DNA from: Ensifer sp. USDA 6670 | GTDB lineage: Bacteria; Pseudomonadota; Alphaproteobacteria; Rhizobiales; Rhizobiaceae | Assembly (NCBI GenBank): GCA_000421085.1 | Contig: ATWE01000004.1 | Location: 261,218-325,217 of the forward strand | Direction of reading: 5' to 3' | Length of the DNA: 64,000 nucleotides | Shown here: piece by piece, positions 30,249-38,802 of the stretch | Layout of the letters: each line of letters starts with the position of its first letter | Numbering within the stretch: the stretch's first letter is position 1 | The notes under the pieces: generated by a model | The model's input: the letters and a program-made list of their open reading frames with translations, nothing else | Told to the model about the DNA's origin: nothing | Database searches by the model: none | Translations under genes and position numbers: made by a program

Positions 30249-30794
30249 GTGTCTGGCAATGTATCTCGCCGTCTTCTCGCAGTATCCCTCCTTTTGGCCG
30301 CAGCCGGCTGTAACAAGACGCAAACGGGTGGCGCCATCGACGCCGGCGGAAGCGCGACGGCGCCAACGCCTGCGGTGATCCAGGCGGCCTGCCCGCCGAT
30401 CAGCCTCCGGGACGGCACCTCCTCCTACCGCACCTATGCAAAGGGTGCCAAGGACGATCCGAGCAAGATCGTCTATCAGGCATCGCTTGCCGACACGACG
30501 CGCCAATGCGTGCAGAGCCCGGACAAGCTGACGATGACGGTCGTGGTGCAGGGTCGCGTGGTCGCCGGTCCCGCCGGCGGGCCGGGCAAGGTAACGCTGC
30601 CGATCCGCGTTGCCGCAACCGATGGCGAAAAGACGCTTTACTCGGAGCTCACCCAATATCCCGTCGACGTGCCCGCGGGCAGCGCCACCACCCAGTTCGT
30701 TTTCACCAAGGCCGATGTGACGCTTCCTGCCGGCGCCGGCGCCGAAGCGAAGGTATTCGTTGGATTTGACGAAGGTCCGTACAAGGCGAAGTAA
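30249..30794 (+). CDS. Putative lipoprotein of unknown function
   Basis: A 181-residue protein. The signal peptide ends LLAAAGC, a lipobox, and the mature part starts NKTQTGG. The rest is a beta-rich domain with one cysteine pair (AACPPISL and TRQCVQS) and GVV-type strands (MTVVVQGRVVAGPAGGPGKVTLPIRV). GTG 30249 is preceded by AGAGG at nine bases; TTG 30240 is the only longer choice. I do not recognise a specific family beyond similar rhizobial lipoproteins. A full-length palindromic mosaic element follows. Confidence 0.7.
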   Translation: MSGNVSRRLLAVSLLLAAAGCNKTQTGGAIDAGGSATAPTPAVIQAACPPISLRDGTSSYRTYAKGAKDDPSKIVYQASLADTTRQCVQSPDKLTMTVVVQGRVVAGPAGGPGKVTLPIRVAATDGEKTLYSELTQYPVDVPAGSATTQFVFTKADVTLPAGAGAEAKVFVGFDEGPYKAK

Positions 30795-30806
30795 TATCCG
30801 CCCCCC

Positions 30807-30955
30807 ATCCGGCCTGCCGGCTACCTTCTCCCCGCAGGCGGGGCGAAGGACACGAGCGGCATGCTCCCAGCTTTCTCTTACCGTTGAAACTGCGGAGGCG
30901 ATGCGGTTTGTCCCTTCTCCCCGTTAGACGGGGAGAAGGTGCCGGCAGGCGGATG
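30807..30955. repeat. Palindromic mosaic element (RIME-like), full copy
   Basis: About 149 bases with near-perfect inverted ends: CATCCGGCCTGCCGGC from 30807 and GCCGGCAGGCGGATG ending 30955. Each end carries an internal hairpin: CCTTCTCCCCGC/GCGGGGCGAAGG-like at 30826-30850 and CTTCTCCCCG/CGGGGAGAAG at 30914-30938. Same design and nearly the same length as the copy in the bet operon. Located between convergent genes. Confidence 0.8.
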
Positions 30956-30986
30956 AGGAGCGAGCTCAACTCCGTTCAGCGGCCGC

Positions 30987-32093
30987 TTACTCGACCGCGA
31001 CGCTCTTGCCGCCTTCCCACTTGTAGAGCGAGAAGCTTGGCGAGGTGAGATCGCCGCTTTCGCCGTAGGTCAGCTTGCCGATGACGGTGTCGATCGCCTC
31101 GCCGGACTTGATGGCGGTGGCAACGGCCGTCGCATCCTCGGTCGAGCCCGCCTTCTCGATGCCCGCCTTGAGCACCTGCACTGCGGCGTAGGCGTTGAGC
31201 GTGAAGGCTTCCCCGGGGATGTTCTTAGCCTTGAGCGCCTCGATGACCGGGGCGGCGGCCGGGTTGCGGGTGGCGTCGCTGGCATTGGTGTAGACGGTGC
31301 CCGATGCGGCCTCGCCGCCGATCGCCCAGAACTCGGTGTTGGAAAGACCGTCGCCGCCGAGGAGCTGCGCCTTCACACCCTGGTCATGCATCTGGCGAGC
31401 CAGCAGCCCGCCCTCCGCGTGATAGCCACCGAAATAGACGACGTCGACCTTCTCGGCCTTGAGGCGGGTGACGATCGCCCCGAAGTCCTTCTCGCCGGGC
31501 GTCAGGCCCTCATAGACCACCTCGGTGATGCCGCCCGCGTTGATCGCGGCCTTGAAGCCGTCGGCAAGACCCTTGCCATAGGCTCCCTTGTCGTGAAGCA
31601 CGGCAACGCGCTTGTCCTTGAAATTCTTGACGACGTAGTCGGCGGCGACGACGGCCTGCTGATCGTCGCGTCCGCAGGTGCGCAGAACGTTCCACAGCCC
31701 GCGGGTCGTCAGGTCCGGGGTCGTCGCCGTCGGCGTGACCATCAGGATACCGTTTTCCGCCAGCACGTCGGATGCCGGCATCGAGGTGCCGGAGAGCACC
31801 GGCCCGACCACGTATTGTATGCCTTCGCCCGCCAGCTGGTTGGCGACGGAAACGGCCTGCTTGGGTTCGCCCGCGTCGTCGACGATCTTGACGACGAGCT
31901 TCTCGCCATTGACGCCACCGGCGCTGTTGATCGCTTCGACCGCTGCTTCGGCGCCGTTCTTGACCTGCTCGCCGAAGGCCGCAACGGGACCGGTGAGCGG
32001 CGTGATGACGCCGATGGTGATGTCGGCATGGGCGAGCGGCGCAAACGCGACGCTGGCCGCTAGGGCCATACCGGTCAATCGTGAAAGACGCAT
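30987..32093 (-). CDS. Branched-chain amino-acid ABC transporter substrate-binding protein (LivJ/K type)
   Basis: A 368-residue periplasmic binding protein of the leucine/isoleucine/valine class. A signal peptide (1-23) ends AHADI; then [25 protein letters not shown] is the usual opening, with [22 protein letters not shown] and the [15 protein letters not shown] ligand loop. A perfect AGGAGG lies before ATG 32093. No permease or ATPase gene is adjacent, so it must use transport components encoded elsewhere; the exact ligand is not known. Confidence 0.92.
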   Translation of the reverse strand: MRLSRLTGMALAASVAFAPLAHADITIGVITPLTGPVAAFGEQVKNGAEAAVEAINSAGGVNGEKLVVKIVDDAGEPKQAVSVANQLAGEGIQYVVGPVLSGTSMPASDVLAENGILMVTPTATTPDLTTRGLWNVLRTCGRDDQQAVVAADYVVKNFKDKRVAVLHDKGAYGKGLADGFKAAINAGGITEVVYEGLTPGEKDFGAIVTRLKAEKVDVVYFGGYHAEGGLLARQMHDQGVKAQLLGGDGLSNTEFWAIGGEAASGTVYTNASDATRNPAAAPVIEALKAKNIPGEAFTLNAYAAVQVLKAGIEKAGSTEDATAVATAIKSGEAIDTVIGKLTYGESGDLTSPSFSLYKWEGGKSVAVE

Positions 32094-32220
32094 GGTGTTT
32101 CCTCCTTGGAAAATTCCCCCTTCTGGGGCTTGCTTGATATGCCCGCGCGCAGCCTGAAAATCGGTCGATTCTCGGAGGAAGTCCATGCTGCTTCAATGCG
32201 GCATGGAGTCCTCGCCCGCC

Positions 32221-32916
32221 CTAAGCCGTCATGGACTCCGACCATTCCGCGAGCGCGGCGATTACTCCGGGAAGCGCCGCCATTCGCGAGATGACCGTCT
32301 CGGCGCCGGCTTCCGTCAGCTTGTCCGCATGGGCCGCGAACGTATGCGAACCGCCGGTGAAACCGACGACGCGCATGCCCGCCGCGCGGGCGCCATGAAC
32401 GCCGTGAACCGAATCTTCGATGACAAGAACGCGTGCCGGATCGACGCCGAACTGGGCCGCCCCATGCAGGAAGATGTCCGGCTTCGGCTTGACGCGATCA
32501 GGCCCAAGATCGCGCGCGGAATAGATGTGCTTGCCGAAATGATCCTTGACGCCGACTTTGCCGAGCATCATCGCAAGCCGTTCGGAAGTGGAGTTCGAGC
32601 AAATGCAATGCGGGAGCGTCAGCTGCATGAGGACCGGCCGCACGCCTTCGATGATCTTGACGTCGCGGGCAAGCCGCATGTCGAGAATGGCATCGACCTT
32701 GTCGATCAAGGAGGCGGAAAGCGGAATGCTTGCTTCCTTCTCGACCGCCAGCAACGTGTCGCGCCAGGTCATGCCGGAAAAGCGTTCGGACATTTCCTCG
32801 ATGCTGATCGGATAGCCTGCTTCCGTCAGCAATGCGGCCTCGACTTCCGAGGCGATGATTTCCGAGTCGACGAGCACGCCGTCGCAGTCGAAGATGATGA
32901 GGTCGATACCGGTCAT
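32221..32916 (-). CDS. HAD-superfamily hydrolase, beta-phosphoglucomutase/phosphoglycolate phosphatase-like
   Basis: A 231-residue cytoplasmic phosphatase. IIFDCDGVLVDSE is motif I with the nucleophile Asp; CSNSTSERL is motif II; KPKPDIFLHGA supplies the Lys; and VLVIEDSVHGVHGARAAGMRVVGFTGG is motif III/IV. A helical cap lies between residues 16 and 85. The group acts on small sugar phosphates; specificity cannot be read from sequence. ATG 32916 is chosen to begin just before motif I. Confidence 0.85.
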   Translation of the reverse strand: MTGIDLIIFDCDGVLVDSEIIASEVEAALLTEAGYPISIEEMSERFSGMTWRDTLLAVEKEASIPLSASLIDKVDAILDMRLARDVKIIEGVRPVLMQLTLPHCICSNSTSERLAMMLGKVGVKDHFGKHIYSARDLGPDRVKPKPDIFLHGAAQFGVDPARVLVIEDSVHGVHGARAAGMRVVGFTGGSHTFAAHADKLTEAGAETVISRMAALPGVIAALAEWSESMTA

Positions 32917-33100
32917 AAATCGGTTCCTTGGGAGAAAGGCGCCGCCGGCAGGGGAGGAGCTGAAAAGCGGCGCGGGAAACGGTGGCCGCAGCTTTATACG
33001 ATGGCGGATCAAAGCTCAACCTGGAGCAGGAGACGGAGAACCGGGGATTGTGGCCGATTCAACTCACAGTCGTTGCAGGCGACGCTACAAATCATCGTGA

Positions 33101-33784
33101 TCACCGGGGGAAGAGCTCCAGAAAGACCTTTTCGCCCGCCGCCGTGAAGCGAACCGCCCTGCTGTTCTTCTCCCGTTTTGCCCAGTCCTTGTCGATGAAA
33201 AGCGTCAGCAATGCCTCCCCGAGCGAGCCGGCCAGATGCGACCGCCGCTCGCTCCAGTCGAGGCAGGTGCGGCAGATCGGCCGACGGGATTTCCTGAGTG
33301 CGGCGTAGTCGATCCCGAGCGACTCGACGCGGACACGCCCGGCATCGGTCAGAGCCAGATCGTCTTCGCCCGTGATTTCGATATGCCGGGCCGCGATCAG
33401 GCTGTCCAGCATGCGCACGCCGTAATCGCCGGCAAGATGGTTGTAGCAGACGCGCGCCCTGCGCAGCGCCGGATCCTTCGGTCCGGGCCGCGAGCGCGTC
33501 AGGCCGCGCCCGGCGGCAAAGCCCATGAGGCTTTCGAGCATGAGCCCGACCTCGTCCTCGCTGAGCGCGTAATAGCGGTGCCGGCCCTGCTTGCGCTGTG
33601 TCAGCAGCCCGCCCGCTTCCAGCTTGGCGAGGTGCGAACTGGCGGTCTGCAGCGTGATGCCGGCCTGTGCCGCAAGTTCCGTTGGGGTCAGCGCCTGGCC
33701 GCCCATCAGAGCGGTCAGCATGTTCGCGCGTGCAGGATCGCCGATCAACGAGCCGATCAGAGCTATGTCCGGACCTTCTTTCAT
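33101..33784 (-). CDS. ArsR-type winged-helix transcriptional regulator with extended C-terminal domain
   Basis: A 227-residue regulator. Residues 1-90 are an ArsR winged helix (ALIGSLIGDPARANMLTALM, then LTPTELAAQAGITLQTASSHLAKLEAGGLLTQRKQGRHRYYAL). There is no CxC metal site in the recognition region. The C-terminal ~130 residues carry RVCYNHLAGDYGVRMLDSL and CRTCLDWSERRSHLAGSLGEALL, a conserved extra domain with cysteines CxxC. A perfect palindrome covers the start codon, which suggests autorepression. It is divergent from ccrM. The inducer is unknown. Confidence 0.85.
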   Translation of the reverse strand: MKEGPDIALIGSLIGDPARANMLTALMGGQALTPTELAAQAGITLQTASSHLAKLEAGGLLTQRKQGRHRYYALSEDEVGLMLESLMGFAAGRGLTRSRPGPKDPALRRARVCYNHLAGDYGVRMLDSLIAARHIEITGEDDLALTDAGRVRVESLGIDYAALRKSRRPICRTCLDWSERRSHLAGSLGEALLTLFIDKDWAKREKNSRAVRFTAAGEKVFLELFPR

Positions 33785-33807
33785 ACTTCGATGGTAATCG
33801 AAGTATG
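33782..33807. promoter_or_regulatory. Perfect palindrome over the ArsR-type gene start (candidate operator)
   Basis: Eleven-base arms CATACTTCGAT (33782-33792) and ATCGAAGTATG (33797-33807) with centre GGTA. The first three bases are the complement of the regulator's ATG. Size and symmetry fit an ArsR-family dimer site; a bound dimer would block start of the regulator and might influence the divergent ccrM promoter 146 bases away. Confidence 0.75.
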
Positions 33808-33808
33808 A

Positions 33809-35083
<1,275 letters not shown>

Positions 35084-35159
35084 TCAACCAGTTCCGCCTG
35101 GGTCTTCGATAGGCGCCCCCTTCCGGTTTTTGTACCTTCAGTCCCGGATGAGCGCTTTA

Positions 35160-35194
35160 AAACGCCCGGAATCCGAAGAGGATTCCGGGCGTTT
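35160..35194. terminator. Bidirectional rho-independent terminator between ccrM and a HAD gene
   Basis: Fifteen-pair stem: AAACGCCCGGAATCC (35160-35174), loop GAAGA, GGATTCCGGGCGTTT (35180-35194), preceded by TTT-A and followed by GTATT. Very stable, lying between two convergent genes. Confidence 0.85.
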
Positions 35195-35205
35195 GTATTC
35201 GGGCG

Positions 35206-35862
35206 TTACAGCACGGCAGCCGCTGCCAGCGAGGGTGCTGCGTCCGTGGGCTGGATACCGTAGGCCGCGAGATCCGCCTTCAGCTTTTCGGCGCCGGTGA
35301 ACTGAACCGCGTGCCAGCCGGCCGCTCGCGCGCCTTCGACATTGGCGGGGCTGTCATCGATGAAGAGCGTCGCGCCCGGATCGAGATCGAAGGCTTCGGC
35401 GTGAGTCCGGTAGATGGCGAGATCTGGCTTGATGAGCCGCACGTCGCCGGAGACCGTGACCCCGCGCGGCAGGGTCAGGAAGGGATAAAGCTTCTGCGCC
35501 TCCCGGAAGGTGTCGGAGGCGAAATTGGTCAGCATCGTGACGTCGCGGCCGTCGGCAATCAGGCCTTCCATGATGGCGACCGTCTCCACATAGGCGTGCG
35601 GCACCATTTCATGCCAGTGCCGGCGAAAGGCACGGATGTGATCTTCCCTGTCGGGATGGATGCGGATGAGGAGTGCCTCCGCCTCTTCCCAGGAGCGGCC
35701 GCGATCCTGCTCTATGTTCCAGTCGGACGTGCAGACATTGGCGAAGAACCAGCTGCGTTCCGCCTCGTCCGGAATGAGACGGGAATAGGGAAGGTTCGGA
35801 TCGTAATGGATCAGCACCTTGCCGATGTCGAAAACGATGTGGCGGATATCGATGCTGCTCAT
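35206..35862 (-). CDS. HAD-IA hydrolase, YihX / haloacid-dehalogenase-like
   Basis: A 218-residue protein. HIVFDIGKVLIHYDP is motif I with the nucleophile Asp but Gly in place of the second Asp, as in YihX-type phosphatases; MLTNFASDTF is motif II; LIKPDLAIYR gives the Lys; and ATLFIDDSPANVEGARAAGWHAVQF is motif IV. Substrate unknown; YihX acts on glucose 1-phosphate in E. coli. ATG 35862 is chosen to put motif I near the start. Confidence 0.83.
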   Translation of the reverse strand: MSSIDIRHIVFDIGKVLIHYDPNLPYSRLIPDEAERSWFFANVCTSDWNIEQDRGRSWEEAEALLIRIHPDREDHIRAFRRHWHEMVPHAYVETVAIMEGLIADGRDVTMLTNFASDTFREAQKLYPFLTLPRGVTVSGDVRLIKPDLAIYRTHAEAFDLDPGATLFIDDSPANVEGARAAGWHAVQFTGAEKLKADLAAYGIQPTDAAPSLAAAAVL

Positions 35863-35934
35863 TGGTATTCCTGCCGATCCTTGGCTTGCGATGGAAATTG
35901 GGCCGTAGCGGCCGGAAAGCGCCCCGCCTTGCAT

Positions 35935-37035
35935 TTAGCCCGCTTCGAACGCATGCGGTATAGCCTTGGCGATTGCCTTTTTCATGACAGTCGGAAGCGC
36001 CTGCGTCCTGAGCGAGGCGAGCGGCTCCCACCATCCGCTCGTGCCGGTTCGCGCCTCTCCGACACTGGCGCGCCCGACCCTGGCTCGGAAGACGGAAAGG
36101 TGCAACTCGAAATGCGTGAAGACGTGATTGACGGTCCCGCATGGTTCCCACGCTGCGGGGAAGGGATGAGCGTCTATCGAGGTGTCGCCGTCGCGTCGCG
36201 CCGTCCAATCCGTGCCGGGCACCTCTGTCATGCCGCCGAGAAGGCCCGTTTCGGGGCGCTTGCGAAGATAGACCGCCTCGAAGCCGTCGACGGCGACGAA
36301 GGCCGCACCCAGGCGCAGCGGCTTCTCCTTCTTTGCCGCCTTGCGCGGAAATGTCTCCGGGTCGGCGATTTTCAGGGCCCGGCAATCCGCGCGAAAGGGA
36401 CAGAGCGAACAGGCAGGCCGTTTCGGCGTGCAGATCGTCGCGCCGAGATCCATCATCGCCTGCGCGAAGTCGCCCGGCCGGTCGGCCGGGGTCAGCGCGT
36501 GGACGAGGGCTCGCATTTCGGGCTTGGCCGCGGGCAAGGGCTTGTCGACGGCATGGAGGCGCGAGATCACGCGCTCCACATTGCCGTCGAGAACGGCACT
36601 TCGCCGGTTGAAGGCGATCGCGGCGATGGCTGCGGCGGTGTAGTCGCCGATACCCGGCAGCGCTTTCAGCCCCTCCTCGCTATCGGGAAAACGGCCGCCA
36701 TGATCGCCGGCAACCGCTTCGGCACATTTCTTCAGGTTCCGCGCGCGTGCGTAGTAGCCGAGGCCGGCCCAGGCCTTCATCACATCCTCGGTGTCTGCCG
36801 CGGCAAGGTCGCCGACCGTCGGCCACAGGGCGAGGAATTTCTCGAAGTAAGCCTTGACTGCCTGGACCGTCGTCTGCTGAAGCATCACCTCCGACAGCCA
36901 GACGCGATAGGGGTCGGCAACCGCACCTTTCCGCGCCGATGCCGGCGGCACCCGCCATGGAAGGTCGCGGTGGTGGCGATCGTACCATTCGAGAAGACGT
37001 GCGGCGCTCGCCGCCTGTGGAAGATCGCGCATCAT
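35935..37035 (-). CDS. mutY: A/G-specific adenine DNA glycosylase
   Basis: A 366-residue repair enzyme that removes adenine mispaired with 8-oxoguanine. VMLQQTTVQAV is the intercalating loop, LPGIGDYTAAAIAAIAF the helix-hairpin-helix, and VLDGNVERVISR contains the catalytic Asp. The [4Fe-4S] cluster is C-x6-C-x2-C-x5-C in CTPKRPACSLCPFRADC. The C-terminal third is the NUDIX-like 8-oxoG recognition domain. Divergent from the DUF721 gene, as in related genomes. Confidence 0.97.
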   Translation of the reverse strand: MMRDLPQAASAARLLEWYDRHHRDLPWRVPPASARKGAVADPYRVWLSEVMLQQTTVQAVKAYFEKFLALWPTVGDLAAADTEDVMKAWAGLGYYARARNLKKCAEAVAGDHGGRFPDSEEGLKALPGIGDYTAAAIAAIAFNRRSAVLDGNVERVISRLHAVDKPLPAAKPEMRALVHALTPADRPGDFAQAMMDLGATICTPKRPACSLCPFRADCRALKIADPETFPRKAAKKEKPLRLGAAFVAVDGFEAVYLRKRPETGLLGGMTEVPGTDWTARRDGDTSIDAHPFPAAWEPCGTVNHVFTHFELHLSVFRARVGRASVGEARTGTSGWWEPLASLRTQALPTVMKKAIAKAIPHAFEAG

Positions 37036-37124
37036 TTGCCGGGAGATCCTTTTGCGGCCTATACTTGGCCGATGCCGGGTTTAGCCGCAAGGTTCGATCG
37101 AAATTGCAAACAGAAAGTCGTTCC

Positions 37125-37631
37125 GTGAGTGAGAGAAAGACCCGCAAGGGCGTCGTTCAGATCAGCGAAGTTGCCAACGGCCTGATCGATCCGGTGCTCG
37201 CGAAGCGTGCCGGCATCAACACGATGCTGCTCGGTTCGTGGGACGAAATCGCGGGCGCGGAGTTTGCCGATTGCACTCGGCCGGAAAGAATTGCCTGGCC
37301 GCGCCGTGCTTCCGAAATCGCCGGCGAGGGCCGCTACCAGCCGGGTGTGCTGACGGTCGCGTGCGAAGGCGCCCGGGCGCTTTTCCTGACCCATGCCCAG
37401 GGCGAGCTGATTCAGCGCATCAACGGCTTCTTCGGTTTCCACGCAATCGGCCAGTTGCGCATCGTCCAGAAGCCGGTCGCACCGCCGCCCAAGCGCTACA
37501 GCCGTCCGCTGCCCCTTGTCGGTGAGGCTGCACGGCGGCTCGAGACCATGGTGGAAGGCGTCGAAAGCGACGCGTTGAAGGCGGCGCTAAAGCGGCTCGG
37601 CACTGCCGTTCTGTCGACGCGGCGGCGATGA
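37125..37631 (+). CDS. DUF721 (DciA-like) protein
   Basis: A 168-residue protein. ANGLIDPVLAKRAGINTMLLGSWDEIAG and PGVLTVACEGARALFLTHAQGELIQRINGFFG follow the DUF721 pattern; the family includes DciA, which helps load the replicative helicase in bacteria lacking DnaC. Its place next to mutY and upstream of a DsbA-like gene and smc is conserved in rhizobia. GTG 37125 is the likely start. The C-terminal 40 residues are basic and may be disordered. Confidence 0.83.
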   Translation: MSERKTRKGVVQISEVANGLIDPVLAKRAGINTMLLGSWDEIAGAEFADCTRPERIAWPRRASEIAGEGRYQPGVLTVACEGARALFLTHAQGELIQRINGFFGFHAIGQLRIVQKPVAPPPKRYSRPLPLVGEAARRLETMVEGVESDALKAALKRLGTAVLSTRRR

Positions 37632-37741
37632 CGGTCACAATTGTTTGAACACTGTCGAAACACCCCCTCTTGTCGCCCTCCACGTGGCAAGTTATCGAAA
37701 TCACGCTTCAATTTCCCTCGAATAGAACACGGGTCCTGTCC

Positions 37742-38551
37742 ATGTCCGCTTCCCAAACAAGCCTTCCGAAACGCCTGCTGAGCGGCGTCGCCGTTGCAGC
37801 GCTCGCTCTGGCGCTCGCGGCCTGCAGCGATGAAAAGAAGGAGGCGGCTTCGACGACGCCCGCCGAGACCACGGCGAGCACCGATGCGACGACCACCGCC
37901 TCGACGTCTCAGGCGCCTGCCGCCGCGAGCGAGGCGAAGCCCGCAACCGAAGTGGCGCAGGCCTCTACCCCAGCCGCCAAGGTCGAGTTGCCGAAGTCGG
38001 AAGGCAGCGTCGACATGGCGAAGCTCCTGGAGCCCGGAGCGCTGCCGGAAATGGCGCTCGGAGAAGCCAATGCGCCGGTCACTATCGTCGAATACATGTC
38101 GATGACCTGCCCGCATTGCGCCAATTTCCACAACGATACCTTCGACGCGATCAAGGCGAAGTATATCGACAGCGGCAAGGTACGATTCATCGTCCGCGAA
38201 TTCCCCTTTGATCCGCGCGCGGCAGCCGCCTTCATGCTGGCGCGCTGTGCACCGGAGGGGCAGTATTTCCCGATGGTTTCCATGCTGTTCAAACAGCAGG
38301 AGCAGTGGGCGGCTGCGCAGAACGGCCGCGATGCACTCTTGCAATTGTCGAAACTCGCCGGTTTTACACAGGAGAGCTTCGAGGCCTGCTTGACGAACCA
38401 GAAACTTCTGGATGATGTGAATGCAGTCATGCAGAGGGGCGCCAAGGAATTCGGGGTCAAGTCGACGCCGACTTTCTTCGTCAACGGTGAGCACTATTCG
38501 GGGGACATGTCGGTTGACGTTATGTCGGCCCTCATCGACAGCAAGCTCTGA
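37742..38551 (+). CDS. DsbA-like thiol-disulfide oxidoreductase lipoprotein
   Basis: A 269-residue protein. The signal peptide ends ALAAC, so it is probably lipid-anchored in the periplasm. A long Ala/Thr/Glu-rich linker (about residues 30-85) precedes a thioredoxin-fold domain with CPHC in MSMTCPHCANFHNDT and the cis-Pro loop VKSTPTFFVNG. DsbA members oxidise or isomerise disulfides of exported proteins; no DsbB gene is nearby. ATG 37742 is chosen. Confidence 0.9.
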   Translation: MSASQTSLPKRLLSGVAVAALALALAACSDEKKEAASTTPAETTASTDATTTASTSQAPAAASEAKPATEVAQASTPAAKVELPKSEGSVDMAKLLEPGALPEMALGEANAPVTIVEYMSMTCPHCANFHNDTFDAIKAKYIDSGKVRFIVREFPFDPRAAAAFMLARCAPEGQYFPMVSMLFKQQEQWAAAQNGRDALLQLSKLAGFTQESFEACLTNQKLLDDVNAVMQRGAKEFGVKSTPTFFVNGEHYSGDMSVDVMSALIDSKL

Positions 38552-38570
38552 TCCTTCGCTTTTGATTCCG

Positions 38571-38604
38571 ACGGGCGACGGCAGCAGCCGTGCGCCCGTT
38601 TTTT
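38571..38604 (+). terminator. Rho-independent terminator after the DsbA-like gene
   Basis: Stem ACGGGCG-ACGGC / loop AGCA / GCCGT-GCGCCCGT with a single bulge, followed directly by TTTTTT (38599-38604). A classical intrinsic terminator. Confidence 0.85.
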
Positions 38605-38631
38605 ATGTTGGGCAGCCAGTGAGGTTTCGCC

Positions 38632-38802
38632 ATGCCTCACGCTGAAGTTTTGCCGGAAACCCTCGGCAATGCGCGCCGCATGCGCAAGGTCATGACGGAG
38701 GCGGAAGCCAAGCTTGGGAACGATCTCCCCCACAAGGGGGGAGATGCCCGGGAGGGCAGAGGGGGGTATGCGCCGCCGTCCACCCCGGCGTGCCCCTCAT
38801 GA
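38632..38802 (+). pseudogene. Truncated DUF559 (Vsr-like endonuclease) remnant overlapping the smc start
   Basis: An open frame of 56 codons, ATG 38632 to TGA 38800-38802. Residues 11-32 read [21 protein letters not shown], which matches the start of DUF559 proteins (ARRLRRxMTxAExxLWxxLR) with the usual Trp changed to Gly. After codon 32 the match stops at a palindromic element (38723-38780), so the nuclease core is gone. The stop overlaps the smc ATG (ATGA), so the remnant may still be translated and feed ribosomes to smc, which has no good ribosome site. Confidence 0.6.
38723..38745. repeat. Palindromic element inside the DUF559 remnant
   Basis: Arms ATCTCCCCC (38723-38731) and GGGGGAGAT (38737-38745). 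The text that follows, GCCCGGGAGGGCAGAGGGGGG, is the usual continuation of a short Sinorhizobium intergenic palindrome. It marks the point where DUF559 homology ends. Confidence 0.65.
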
